Positions 51,750 through 60,627 of a stretch of 64,000 bases of DNA are shown piece by piece. A program made the translations under genes and the position numbers. The stretch comes from Oligoflexia bacterium (GTDB lineage Bacteria; Bdellovibrionota; Bdellovibrionia; Bdellovibrionales; Bdellovibrionaceae), in contig BOLD01000001.1 of the NCBI GenBank assembly GCA_016861345.1, positions 248,001 to 312,000 on the forward strand. Direction: 5' to 3'. How positions within the stretch are numbered: position 1 is the first letter of the stretch; each line of letters begins with the position of its first letter. The notes beneath the pieces were generated by a model that saw nothing but the letters and a program-made list of their open reading frames with translations, did not search any database and had not been told where the DNA came from.

Positions 51750-52847
51750 ATGATCAGAAAAGCAATATCAGTTCTCGCCATTGGCTCCTTGTTGTCGGCT
51801 TGTGCTCCTGTGAGTTTTGGGGCAAAACAAACAGTATCGGTGGGTCCTGCCAGTGGACAGGGGGCTTCAACCACTCCGCCCACACCATCTGCGGGTACTC
51901 GAGATGTTGTTTTTAATTACACAGTGGCACCAGCAGACAATCAGGTCGACATTCTACTTGTCGTTGATGATTCGAATTCAATGTACGAGGACAACTTGCG
52001 TCTTGCTCAGAAGCTCAGTTCTTTTGTGGCCGATCTTGCGAGCTCGGGGATGAATTGGCAGATGTGTGTGACCACGACTGATACGGGTTGGTATGCCGGT
52101 GGTTCCATCTACTGGTATCAGAATGCTGATGCAGATACGCGAATTGCAGGATCGACCCCTCATATTATGAACGGAGCTGTTTCAAATCAAAGCCAGGTTT
52201 TTGTTGAGACTATGAAAAGAATTGGAGCTGGGTGGGGTGATACCTCAAATGATGAGCGTGGCATTCAAGCTATGAATTTACATTTAGCGAAGCGATCAAA
52301 TGGTTGTTATCGATCTAATGCAGCTTTGGCAGTTATATTGATCTCAGACGAGGATGAGCGCAGTATTGGCGGCGACATCAGTCAAAAATTCTACGATGAA
52401 GAGTCGCAAAGATTCACTTTAGAGCCCAGTGATTTGCCACAGAGCTATGTTGATGGCGTCATTGCAGCTTTCGGGGCTGGGAAAAAGTTTTCAGTGAATT
52501 CCATTATAATAAAACCAGGCGACTCTCAATGTATGGCGACTCAAGACAGTGGAAGTGCTAAGGGCCACTATGGGTTTCGGTATGCTGAACTTTCTCAACT
52601 CACAGGGGGCTCTGTGGGAAGCATCTGCGATGCGGATTATTCTCAAAATTTGCAGTATTTCAAGAACGCTATTCAGAACTCTTTATCAAGAACCAATCTT
52701 GAGTGTGAGCCTGTCGGATCAATTAATGTGACACTGTCTCCCCCAATGGGGAATGTGACCACACGCCGTGATGGACAGGCCTTGGTATTTGAGCCCGCAG
52801 TTCCGCAGGGGACTTCGGTGACTTTAAGATATCAATGTTCGAATTAA
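51750..52847 (+). CDS. lipoprotein with a VWA-like domain
   Basis: The signal ends in a lipobox (ISVLAIGSLLSAC), so the 365-residue protein should be lipidated and outer-membrane or periplasmic. After a Thr/Pro-rich spacer comes a von Willebrand factor A-like fold with the MIDAS motif DDSNSM (VDILLVVDDSNSMYEDNLRL) and LAVILISDEDERS. The end (VTLSPPMGNVTTRRDGQALV) resembles a beta-sandwich. VWA domains bind partner proteins through a metal ion; the partner is unknown. It is 16 bases downstream of the Cys-rich protein gene and likely shares its transcript. Confidence 0.75.
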   Translation: MIRKAISVLAIGSLLSACAPVSFGAKQTVSVGPASGQGASTTPPTPSAGTRDVVFNYTVAPADNQVDILLVVDDSNSMYEDNLRLAQKLSSFVADLASSGMNWQMCVTTTDTGWYAGGSIYWYQNADADTRIAGSTPHIMNGAVSNQSQVFVETMKRIGAGWGDTSNDERGIQAMNLHLAKRSNGCYRSNAALAVILISDEDERSIGGDISQKFYDEESQRFTLEPSDLPQSYVDGVIAAFGAGKKFSVNSIIIKPGDSQCMATQDSGSAKGHYGFRYAELSQLTGGSVGSICDADYSQNLQYFKNAIQNSLSRTNLECEPVGSINVTLSPPMGNVTTRRDGQALVFEPAVPQGTSVTLRYQCSN

Positions 52848-52886
52848 TTGTGATGGCTTCTTGATGGTGCAGCAGGGGATAAAATT

Positions 52887-54110
52887 ATGAAAAATACCAC
52901 TTTGCCAGAATCGGCAACTCGAGGCTGGGTTGTCCTGGCAGGATTTCTAACATTCATGATCACGATACTAGCTCTCAAACACTATCAGGTCCAAGATAGG
53001 ACTATAGCAGCGATGATCAGTATCGGGGCAACAGTGGTTGTTCTTGCAGTGCTGGATATTTTTGTTGTGAAAGTTCACAGGCGCGAGTCGACGGGGCTAG
53101 ATTGGTCAAAAAATGATCCATCAATTTCTCGAACGCTGACTAAATTTATTGGTTTGCTGGGTTCTATTGGATTTATTGCCTTTTTATACTGGCTCTTTCC
53201 AGAATACCATGGCTCCTTCTATGACTCTTTTTATGAATTTTTTTGGATGATTCTGCCGTGGTGGCTCGTTTTATCTTTGCCCTATATTTACATTCTAGAT
53301 TCCAAACAGAAATCTCCTCGAGATAGTTATTATCAGATGGGTTCTCTTGTGATGCTGAAGTTCGATAAGGTGAATTTTGCAGAAATCTGGCAACATTTAT
53401 TGGGGTGGTTAGTGAAGGGATTTTTCTTACCCCTGATGTTTACTTATTTAGGAAATGATATCTCAAAATTTATCGCCTTTGATTTTTCAACAATTGTGGA
53501 TTTTAAAACATTTTTTGATTTCACGTTCGACAATCTCTTTTTGTTCGACGTGGGCATTGTGTCCATGGGCTACATTATGTCTCTGAAGCTCCTGGATTCT
53601 CACTTGAGATCAACAGAACCCACAATGAGAGGATGGCTAGTCGCTGTGATATGCTATCAACCTTTCTGGAGTTTGGTTGGGAAGCAATATATTGATTATG
53701 TAAGTCCGAAGGGTTGGGGATACTGGTTTTCTGATTCGCCCACATTGTACGCTTTGTGGGGAAGCATGATACTGATCTTGTATGGAATTTATCTTTGGGC
53801 ATCAGTTATGTTTGGCCTTCGATTTTCAAATTTAACCCACCGAGGTATTTTGACCAATGGCCCTTATCGATACACTAAGCATCCAGCCTATGTTTCGAAA
53901 AATATTGCGTGGTGGTTTACTTCGGTTCCATTTTTGGTCAGCGAGTCTCTGGCAGAGACAATTCGTCGCTGCTTTTTGGTCTTATTGATTAACTTTGTCT
54001 ACTATCTTCGGGCAAAGACAGAAGAAGACCATCTTGGCCGTGATCCCATCTACGTTCAATATTCAAAGTGGATAGATGAGCACGGCTTATTCAGATGGTT
54101 AAAGTGGTGA
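52887..54110 (+). CDS. isoprenylcysteine methyltransferase-like membrane protein
   Basis: The 407-residue protein has about nine membrane helices and ends with the signature of the ICMT/PEMT-like family (GPYRYTKHPAYVSKNIAWW and RAKTEEDHLGRDPIYVQYSK). Bacterial members methylate small molecules or lipids with SAM; substrate here is unknown. The N-terminal 250 residues are extra membrane helices not part of the core family. AGGGGAT precedes the ATG. It is convergent with pepN with five bases between the stops. Confidence 0.8.
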   Translation: MKNTTLPESATRGWVVLAGFLTFMITILALKHYQVQDRTIAAMISIGATVVVLAVLDIFVVKVHRRESTGLDWSKNDPSISRTLTKFIGLLGSIGFIAFLYWLFPEYHGSFYDSFYEFFWMILPWWLVLSLPYIYILDSKQKSPRDSYYQMGSLVMLKFDKVNFAEIWQHLLGWLVKGFFLPLMFTYLGNDISKFIAFDFSTIVDFKTFFDFTFDNLFLFDVGIVSMGYIMSLKLLDSHLRSTEPTMRGWLVAVICYQPFWSLVGKQYIDYVSPKGWGYWFSDSPTLYALWGSMILILYGIYLWASVMFGLRFSNLTHRGILTNGPYRYTKHPAYVSKNIAWWFTSVPFLVSESLAETIRRCFLVLLINFVYYLRAKTEEDHLGRDPIYVQYSKWIDEHGLFRWLKW

Positions 54111-54115
54111 TTGGT

Positions 54116-56761
54116 CTAATTTGCGGCCAACTGTTTGCTCACGATCTCGTAAGTATTCTTTGATAATCCACTAGCCAAAATGCGTTCCAGCTGACGGTGA
54201 GCCTGATTTTTCTGTTCCACGGGCAACCTTGTCCAGACAGAGAAAGATTCGGCCACCCGTGTTGCTACGGTTGGATTTAATTTGTCCAGTTCAATAATCC
54301 GATCTGCCATAAACGAGTAGGTGTCTTTCTTGGGATCGTGGAAGGAGACAAGGTTTCGACCAAAGCCTCCCAGCAAGGCATAAACTCGGTTTGGATTTTT
54401 CTTATCAAAGAGCGGATGAGTCCAAAGCTTCTGCACAGTTTCAAATGTGTCTGGGTGAGTGCTTGTGGCTTGAATGGCAAACCACTTATTCATTACAAGG
54501 AAATCATTTTTCCACTGGCTATAAAACTGATCCAAAGAAAGCTTTCTATAATCAGAATTCAAGTGGCTGAGGATCGACATTCCAGATAATTGATCCGTCA
54601 TGATTTCTGCCGATTGAAACTGTTTATAGATCAGATCGTGGTACTTTGAGTTCTGAGAGAGATAAGAAAGACAAAGATTTTTTAATCTTCTTTTCGCAAA
54701 ATCTTTTGGATCTCGGCTTTGATTATTTTTTCCATGATAAAGTTGATAGGTCTCAAGAAGTTTGGGCTCAAGCGCTGTGCAAATAGCTTTTTCAAAAGTA
54801 TCTCGAGCTAAATAAAAACTGGTCGCATGAAGCAGCTTTTCAAGCTGAAGAATATAGCTATCTTCAGGCAGAGTTAAAAGTGCGGCTTTTAAATCAGGAT
54901 CAAGTTTCGAATTATCAAGGACCTTTCCCATGACTGCAAGAAGAGGTTGATTCACCGTCAATGTTTCATTTTTTCCAGCCGCTTGAATCATGGCCTTCAT
55001 GTTTTGCAGACTGAGCTTCTGGCTGGCCTCCCAACGATTAAATGAATCGGTGTCATTCTCAAGTAAGAAAAGAAGATCTTGATCTGTTGCTGCCCAATCC
55101 ATATGAATAGGACTTGAGAACTGTCGATTCAGACTGAGCACTGGTCGGTTCGAGAGATTGGTGAATTCCAGGGTCATCTGAGGGGCTTTTAAGTGAATAA
55201 TGTTCTGTCCCTCAGTATTTTGTGTGACATCGGGATGATTGATTTTCAGTTCTTGCCCTGTCACTGAATCAAGTAGTCCAACGACTAAGGGAAGATGAAA
55301 GGGCTTTTTTTCTGGCTGACCTGGTGAGGGCAGGCTGGACTGGGTCAGTGTGATTCTATATTTTTTTTGGCCACCATCATAAGACTCTTCAACTTTCACA
55401 TGAGGAGTTCCCGCCTGAGAGTACCATAATTTGAACTGATCCCAATTCTGCCCATTTGCATCGCTGATTGCGCGAGCAAAGTCCTCGATGATGACAGCTT
55501 GACCATCGTGGCGTTCAAAGTACAGATCCATTCCTTTTCTAAAACCAGGACGGCCCACCATTGTTTGCATCATGCGGATCACTTCAGCACCTTTTTCATA
55601 AATAGTGGATGTATAGAAGTTATCAACAGCGTAGCAAGAATCAGGGCGAATGGGGTGAGCATTAGGTCCTGCATCCTCAGCAAACTGACGTGATCTTAAG
55701 TCATTGACGTTATCAATACGGACCATTGCTCGTGAAGACATATCCATTGAAAATTCTTGATCGCGGAATACGGTGAGTCCCTCTTTCAGGGACAGATGGA
55801 ACCAATCACGGACAGTCACGCGGTTTCCAGTCCAGTTGTGAAAGTACTCGTGCGCCACAACTGCTTCGATGTTGAAGTAGTCATCATCAGTTGCGGATTT
55901 TGGATCAGCTAAAACTAAACGCGAGTTGAAAATATTAAGTCCCTTATTTTCCATTGCGCCCATATTGAAATCATCAATGGCAACAATCATGTACGTGGAT
56001 AAGTCATACTCTCGTCCAAAGCGCTCCTCATCCCACTTCATCGATTTTTTCAAAGAGTCCATGGCATGGTGGCATCGATCCTGGCTTTCATGGGGAGCGT
56101 AAATTTCGAGACCCACTTTTTTTCCGCTCATGGTGATAAAGGTGTCTTTGATAACTCCAAGGTCACCACCAACAATGGCAAAAAGATAGCAAGGTTTTTT
56201 AAAAGGATCTTGCCATTTCACTTGATGGCGACCACCGGAAAGCTGCTGTGTCTCGATGCGATCACCGTTAGCAAGAAGCACTGGGTATTTGGCTTGATCT
56301 GCCTCGAGAGTGACAGTGTACTTTGTCATCACATCGGGTCGATCTAAGAAGTAAGTGATTCTTCGAAATCCTTGGGCCTCGCATTGGGTGCAAAAGATAC
56401 CTTTACTTTTGTATAATCCTTCAAGAGCTGTGTTTTCTTGGGGTTTGTTTTTAACCACTGTTTTTATGGTAAAGGACTCTGGCAGGCCGGGTATCGACAG
56501 TGTCTCTGCTGTCAGACTGTATTCACTCGTCGCCAGCTTTCGAGAGTTGATCTCAACACTGATGAGCTCAATCGCTTCTCCATTGAGAACCAGGGGTGCT
56601 GCATTACTTTTGATTCGATTCATTTTCATAGTATTCGTGACTAGACAATGGTCCTCGTGAAGATCGAAATACAGGTCGACAGATTCAATCGAGTAGTCTG
56701 GACTTTGGTAGTCTTTAAGATAAATTTTTTGAGGTTGGTTTGAGGTCTGTGCAGTTGCCAT
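54116..56761 (-). CDS. pepN: aminopeptidase N (M1)
   Basis: ATG 56761 follows GAAGGGCG, giving 881 residues, normal for the gamma-proteobacterial-type PepN. It is a broad cytosolic zinc aminopeptidase. Hallmarks are the exopeptidase motif GAMENKGLNIF and the zinc site VVAHEYFHNWTGNRV with the downstream Glu in LKEGLTVFRDQEFS. The C-terminal half has the DUF3458-type and helical domains. No signal peptide is present. It diverges from the VOC-protein gene. Confidence 0.96.
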   Translation of the reverse strand: MATAQTSNQPQKIYLKDYQSPDYSIESVDLYFDLHEDHCLVTNTMKMNRIKSNAAPLVLNGEAIELISVEINSRKLATSEYSLTAETLSIPGLPESFTIKTVVKNKPQENTALEGLYKSKGIFCTQCEAQGFRRITYFLDRPDVMTKYTVTLEADQAKYPVLLANGDRIETQQLSGGRHQVKWQDPFKKPCYLFAIVGGDLGVIKDTFITMSGKKVGLEIYAPHESQDRCHHAMDSLKKSMKWDEERFGREYDLSTYMIVAIDDFNMGAMENKGLNIFNSRLVLADPKSATDDDYFNIEAVVAHEYFHNWTGNRVTVRDWFHLSLKEGLTVFRDQEFSMDMSSRAMVRIDNVNDLRSRQFAEDAGPNAHPIRPDSCYAVDNFYTSTIYEKGAEVIRMMQTMVGRPGFRKGMDLYFERHDGQAVIIEDFARAISDANGQNWDQFKLWYSQAGTPHVKVEESYDGGQKKYRITLTQSSLPSPGQPEKKPFHLPLVVGLLDSVTGQELKINHPDVTQNTEGQNIIHLKAPQMTLEFTNLSNRPVLSLNRQFSSPIHMDWAATDQDLLFLLENDTDSFNRWEASQKLSLQNMKAMIQAAGKNETLTVNQPLLAVMGKVLDNSKLDPDLKAALLTLPEDSYILQLEKLLHATSFYLARDTFEKAICTALEPKLLETYQLYHGKNNQSRDPKDFAKRRLKNLCLSYLSQNSKYHDLIYKQFQSAEIMTDQLSGMSILSHLNSDYRKLSLDQFYSQWKNDFLVMNKWFAIQATSTHPDTFETVQKLWTHPLFDKKNPNRVYALLGGFGRNLVSFHDPKKDTYSFMADRIIELDKLNPTVATRVAESFSVWTRLPVEQKNQAHRQLERILASGLSKNTYEIVSKQLAAN

Positions 56762-56859
56762 ATTTCGCCCTTCACTTCGCAATAATTTTGTCGGAATTAA
56801 TTGTCCGGTCTCAAGCTAAGGGGCTTGACTTACGAGGTCAATCCCGATGGCATAGAGTC

Positions 56860-57222
56860 ATGGGAATCAGATTATCAACGCTGTCATTAAACACCACAAA
56901 TCCTGAAGTCTTAGTTGCTTTTTATCAGGCTATGGGAGCGGATTTGAAGCCAGCACAAGTCAAAATTGGCAGTCAAATTTATCGTGGTCAATTGGACAAT
57001 CTTGAAATTGAAATTTATCAAATTCAAAAAAAATCTCAAACTCTCACTCCAGATATTTCCATTCGATTTGAGGTCTCAGATATCGCTACAATCTTGGAGC
57101 GTCTGAAACAACTTCCCCAGGTTCAGATTATGATGGATTTAGAGCATATGCCAGATGGTCAAAAAGCCATTGTTCTTGATCCTGATGGTCGCAGTGTTGA
57201 GATCATTTCACTCTATCCCTAA
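56860..57222 (+). CDS. VOC-superfamily (glyoxalase-like) protein
   Basis: ATG 56860 opens a 120-residue protein; the longer frame from 56740 runs through the divergent pepN promoter. It begins LSTLSLNTTNPEVLVAFYQA and ends KAIVLDPDGRSVEIISLYP, the two ends of a VOC fold (glyoxalase/bleomycin-resistance type). The usual first metal ligand His is not apparent, so a binding rather than metal-catalytic role is possible. Substrate is unknown. A long non-coding stretch follows. Confidence 0.75.
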   Translation: MGIRLSTLSLNTTNPEVLVAFYQAMGADLKPAQVKIGSQIYRGQLDNLEIEIYQIQKKSQTLTPDISIRFEVSDIATILERLKQLPQVQIMMDLEHMPDGQKAIVLDPDGRSVEIISLYP

Positions 57223-57551
57223 AAGCCACCGAGAGTTCAATTTGGGCTGACATTTATTGGTTCTGTCTAAGATATAAACATAGCGATGTAGTTTATCTCG
57301 TTGAAATCAGGACATTTTTTTCAGTCTCATATTGGTATGCTCCTCGCAGACATCGGTTCGGCGGTAGAAATTGCTATTTTTTACAGATGCGACTGTTTCG
57401 AAATAGCAAGTTCCTTTTTCCATATTTGGAAGAAGTAAATGTCGTCGATGGAATCTTCATTTTCTAGGCGTTGAGTTTAGTGGGTTCCGTTTTGTTAAAA
57501 AATATAATTATAAAGAAAACGATTTATTAACCCTATTTAATGGAGTCACAC
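57223..57551 (+). other. 329-base intergenic region before the first repeat-protein gene
   Basis: No reading frame of note. It holds the AT-rich hairpin at 57367-57413 and, closer to the gene, an AT-rich stretch (57495-57540) likely to contain the promoter. I could not assign a convincing sigma-70 pair. The stretch ends with TGGAG seven bases before ATG 57552. Confidence 0.6.
57367..57413 (+). ncRNA. structured AT-rich hairpin, possible terminator or small-RNA 3' end
   Basis: TTGCTATTT (57371-57379) pairs perfectly with AAATAGCAA (57401-57409), extended by GAA/TTC at the base, with an inner ACAG/CTGT stem around ATGCGA. The run CCTTTTTC follows. It could be a terminator for the VOC gene, 145 bases past its stop, or the end of a small RNA encoded between 57223 and 57413. 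Confidence 0.35.
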
Positions 57552-60356
57552 ATGATGAAGTTTAAAAGTATCAAGTTTCTCGTCGCATTAATTGCATTGT
57601 CAGCTTTGAGTACTCAAGCCAGAGCGGCAAGCAATAATAGTGGCGGAAATAATAAAACGAACAACGGAAATACTAATACCTGCACGAACGGCAATACCTG
57701 CAATGGCAATAATGGAAATGGAAATGGAAATACAGGGCCAGGCAATCAGGGTAATGGAGGATCCAACGGTAATGCCGGCGGGTCGTCTTCAGGTGGCTCG
57801 TCGTCTTCATCGGGCTCATCTTCAGGCGGACATAGTTCAAGCTCTTCGGGATCATCTTCAGGTGGCCATAGCTCAAGTTCTTCGGGCTCATCATCAGGTG
57901 GCCATAGCTCAAGTTCTTCGGGCTCATCATCAGGCGGACATAGCTCAAGCTCTTCGGGCTCATCTTCAGGCGGACATAGCTCAAGCTCTTCGGGCTCATC
58001 ATCAGGTGGACATAGTTCAAGCTCTTCGGGCTCATCATCAGGTGGACATAGCTCAAGCTCTTCGGGCTCATCTTCAGGTGGACATAGCTCAAGTTCTTCG
58101 GGCTCATCTTCAGGTGGCCATAGTTCAAGCTCTTCGGGCTCATCTTCTGGAAGTTCTAGTTCATCAGGCTCATCTTCTGGAAGTTCTAGTTCATCAGGCT
58201 CATCTTCTGGAAGTTCTAGTTCATCAGGATCGTCTTCTGGAAGCTCAAGTTCATCAGGATCGTCTTCTGGAAGTTCTAGTTCATCAGGCTCATCTTCTGG
58301 AAGCTCAAGCTCTTCAGGCTCATCTTCTGGAAGTTCTAGTTCATCAGGATCATCTTCTGGAAGCTCAAGTTCATCAGGATCGTCTTCTGGAAGCTCAAGT
58401 TCATCAGGATCGTCTTCTGGAAGCTCAAGTTCATCAGGATCGTCTTCTGGAAGCTCAAGCTCTTCAGGCTCATCTTCTGGAAGTTCTAGTTCATCATCCT
58501 CAGGTAGTTCGAGCTCTTCAAGTTCATCTTCTTCCTCTTCTTCATCCGGTGGCTCGAGTTCATCAAGTTCATCTTCTGGTGGAACAACAGCTGTACAAGA
58601 AGAGAAGAAGCCTGAGAAGCAGTTGAAAGTTAAACTTCAGCCGTTATTCTATCTTGATTATGATTCTGGTACTGGAATTACCAATTTAACTCAGAATGTG
58701 AAAAAGGGAGCAGGACAACAAGATGTTATTGAAGTTGATAACTTCGCTCTTGGCTTCCAAAAAACATCTTATGAGCTGATGGAGGCGGGAGTTGGAGCAG
58801 GATTGCGATTCTATTATGAGAATGCGACGGGATGGCAGAAAAACTTCTGGGCTAATGTTGGCATCATACCAATGAAGGGTAAGGAGGTCATCTCTGTACG
58901 ATATGCAAAGACATATGAAGAGGCTCAACGGCTAGAGGGTTTCAAAAAAGCTCCGCTTAAAGTCGAAGATCTTTATCAATGGAAAAATGGAGAGAACATT
59001 GCCTATACATCTAAGGGTGGTGTCATCTTTGTAGGTGGAATTGGCGTTGGAGCCCTTGGTGTCAACACGGCACATGTCGCTCAAGGAACTTGGGAAACTT
59101 ACGTAGAAAAAATTGATCACACTCATGTTTATGTGAAGATTACAAAAGGCAAACTGGATTCTCTCAGTGTTGGAACAAGTGCAGGAATGGCTTCTATCGG
59201 AGTAAGTCAGTTCAATAACGCGGACGAAGGTTTCTCGTATAAAATCGATTTGAACCAAGTTGACGGCCGTAAAGTCTACGAAGATCTTGTTCGTGGAAAC
59301 GTAGCGTCCGCCGAGTTGATTTCAAGAAGAAAAGTACAGGTTTTAACAGAAGCTCCGGTTATGAAGATTGAAACATTTAAATCGAGAACAGATGGAAGAT
59401 TATTTAACTTCTATATTGGATTGCCAATCTTCTTAAATGCTTCAACAAGTGCTGGGAAAATTCAAAGTTTAACATCAACAGACCTTCATGTTGATAAGCA
59501 AATCGTTAAAGCTCAGTACGGCATCTATGATACGCAGACCCGAACGCGGGCCTTTGGTACACATACGTTCTCGGATAAGATGTTCTACGGAGCTCGAGTC
59601 GAGATTTCGGACTATAACAAAAATATAGTTGAAAAGGATTCCTTTGGAAGGATGTCTTGGATATATCAGGACGACACGGCAACAGCTTCTTCGTTAAGAA
59701 GTAAACTTACCGAACTCTACGATGTAACTGGCATTAAGAGTGTACTCGTTGATATTCCAGAGGTCGGCTCAATTGGAACGGCTGGTGTTGCAATGAGTGT
59801 GACCTTCTCTGAAGAGAACACGAATCGTATGATTCAGGCAGCGCTTGATATGAGCAAGAAAGAATTTGTTCGCCAAACTGTGGATAAGTTCAATGCGTTG
59901 TTTGCTAAAGTGGGAACTGAAGCATGTCAAATTGGTATTGAACCTCAAAATTGTGAATCTGAAATGACAAATCGAACTCGATATGCTGCTCAGAAAATGC
60001 ATGATGCTCTTCTTGAGATGAATGAAAAGCGTAACAATGCTGTCGAGTTTACGAAAGCCTATGCAGAGTTTGGAAAGGGCTTGATTGATAATCGCTTCGC
60101 GTTAGCTCAGGCAATGAAGGTTGCTGGAGCTGGTGTAAGAGTTAACTTCTCCATCGAAGGAACAAGGATCTCGAACTACAACCTCAATTTGATATCTACT
60201 GACAAAGAGGGAGTTCTGAAGCGTATCGACGTTCTATCTGCTCAGGGAGATAGAAGCTTACTTCCTGTGGTTAAGAGATCAAGATTCAGAGGTGTGATCC
60301 TTATGCCTTACGAGCCAGGTGTTATTGTTCCAGGTATGCCGGGAACAAATCCCTAA
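57552..60356 (+). CDS. giant secreted repeat protein, Ser/Gly/His-rich (copy 1)
   Basis: ATG 57552 (behind TGGAG) is preferred to 57540 because it aligns with the start of copy 2. The 934-residue protein has a signal peptide (IKFLVALIALSALSTQARA), an Asn/Gly-rich stretch, nine GGH-type repeats of 12 residues, twelve Ser/Gly repeats of 10 residues, a poly-Ser stretch, then a C-terminal domain of about 590 residues (KPEKQLKVKLQPLFYLDYDS to GVIVPGMPGTNP). That domain is strongly conserved in copy 2 and unknown to me. It resembles a surface or extracellular protein with a flexible stalk. Function unknown. Confidence 0.85.
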   Translation: MMKFKSIKFLVALIALSALSTQARAASNNSGGNNKTNNGNTNTCTNGNTCNGNNGNGNGNTGPGNQGNGGSNGNAGGSSSGGSSSSSGSSSGGHSSSSSGSSSGGHSSSSSGSSSGGHSSSSSGSSSGGHSSSSSGSSSGGHSSSSSGSSSGGHSSSSSGSSSGGHSSSSSGSSSGGHSSSSSGSSSGGHSSSSSGSSSGSSSSSGSSSGSSSSSGSSSGSSSSSGSSSGSSSSSGSSSGSSSSSGSSSGSSSSSGSSSGSSSSSGSSSGSSSSSGSSSGSSSSSGSSSGSSSSSGSSSGSSSSSGSSSGSSSSSSSGSSSSSSSSSSSSSSGGSSSSSSSSGGTTAVQEEKKPEKQLKVKLQPLFYLDYDSGTGITNLTQNVKKGAGQQDVIEVDNFALGFQKTSYELMEAGVGAGLRFYYENATGWQKNFWANVGIIPMKGKEVISVRYAKTYEEAQRLEGFKKAPLKVEDLYQWKNGENIAYTSKGGVIFVGGIGVGALGVNTAHVAQGTWETYVEKIDHTHVYVKITKGKLDSLSVGTSAGMASIGVSQFNNADEGFSYKIDLNQVDGRKVYEDLVRGNVASAELISRRKVQVLTEAPVMKIETFKSRTDGRLFNFYIGLPIFLNASTSAGKIQSLTSTDLHVDKQIVKAQYGIYDTQTRTRAFGTHTFSDKMFYGARVEISDYNKNIVEKDSFGRMSWIYQDDTATASSLRSKLTELYDVTGIKSVLVDIPEVGSIGTAGVAMSVTFSEENTNRMIQAALDMSKKEFVRQTVDKFNALFAKVGTEACQIGIEPQNCESEMTNRTRYAAQKMHDALLEMNEKRNNAVEFTKAYAEFGKGLIDNRFALAQAMKVAGAGVRVNFSIEGTRISNYNLNLISTDKEGVLKRIDVLSAQGDRSLLPVVKRSRFRGVILMPYEPGVIVPGMPGTNP
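57825..58148 (+). repeat. nine tandem 36-bp units encoding GGHSSSSSGSSS
   Basis: Units start with GGCGGACAT or a close variant at 57825, 57861 and so on every 36 bases to 58113. All are in frame, and third positions vary between units (TCA, TCT, AGC, AGT; GGA, GGC), so the array is old enough to have diverged while the protein stayed fixed. Confidence 0.9.
58141..58500 (+). repeat. twelve tandem 30-bp units encoding SSSGSSSSSG
   Basis: Twelve units of exactly 30 bases (type CATCTTCTGGAAGTTCTAGT then TCATCAGGCT) run from 58141 to 58500, directly after the 36-bp array. Neighbouring units share silent variants (for example AAGCTCAAGT), as expected from slippage or unequal exchange. Confidence 0.9.
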
Positions 60357-60388
60357 TTGATTAATCAACACAATTTGTTAATAGCTGG

Positions 60389-60419
60389 AAGAGGTCGGTT
60401 AAACCGACCTCTTTCTTTT
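60389..60419 (+). terminator. intrinsic terminator after repeat-protein copy 1
   Basis: AAGAGGTCGGT and ACCGACCTCTT pair perfectly around TAA, followed by TCTTTTC. It is very similar to the terminator after copy 2, so the terminator was duplicated together with the gene. Confidence 0.8.
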
Positions 60420-60627
60420 CAGGCTCTAGATTGTATTTTTTTCAATAGAGCGTATGTTTCTCTATTAATATTGTCGAATGACAGAAGGTTGTGTCCCATT
60501 GGATGAACAATTTTCATCGAAAAAATCAATTAAAACACTTTTCTATGAAATATTCCCTTTCAGTATTATAAGAACTTATTCATTTTATAAAAATCAATTA
60601 ACGAACTAACCAAGCAAAGGAATAAGC

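Noticed and set aside
57825..58140. 36-bp regularly spaced repeats reminiscent of a CRISPR array
   Set aside because: Units are contiguous with no unique spacers, stay in one reading frame, and encode GGH-type protein repeats; no cas gene is present.
57640..58626. Long second-frame reading frame across the repeats of copy 1 (also 60794-61468 in copy 2 and antisense frames at 57673-58143 and 60716-61222)
   Set aside because: These frames exist only because the underlying repeats lack stops in several frames; products are Arg/His/Leu-rich nonsense repeats with no ribosome site and overlap a gene with signal peptide and conserved domain.
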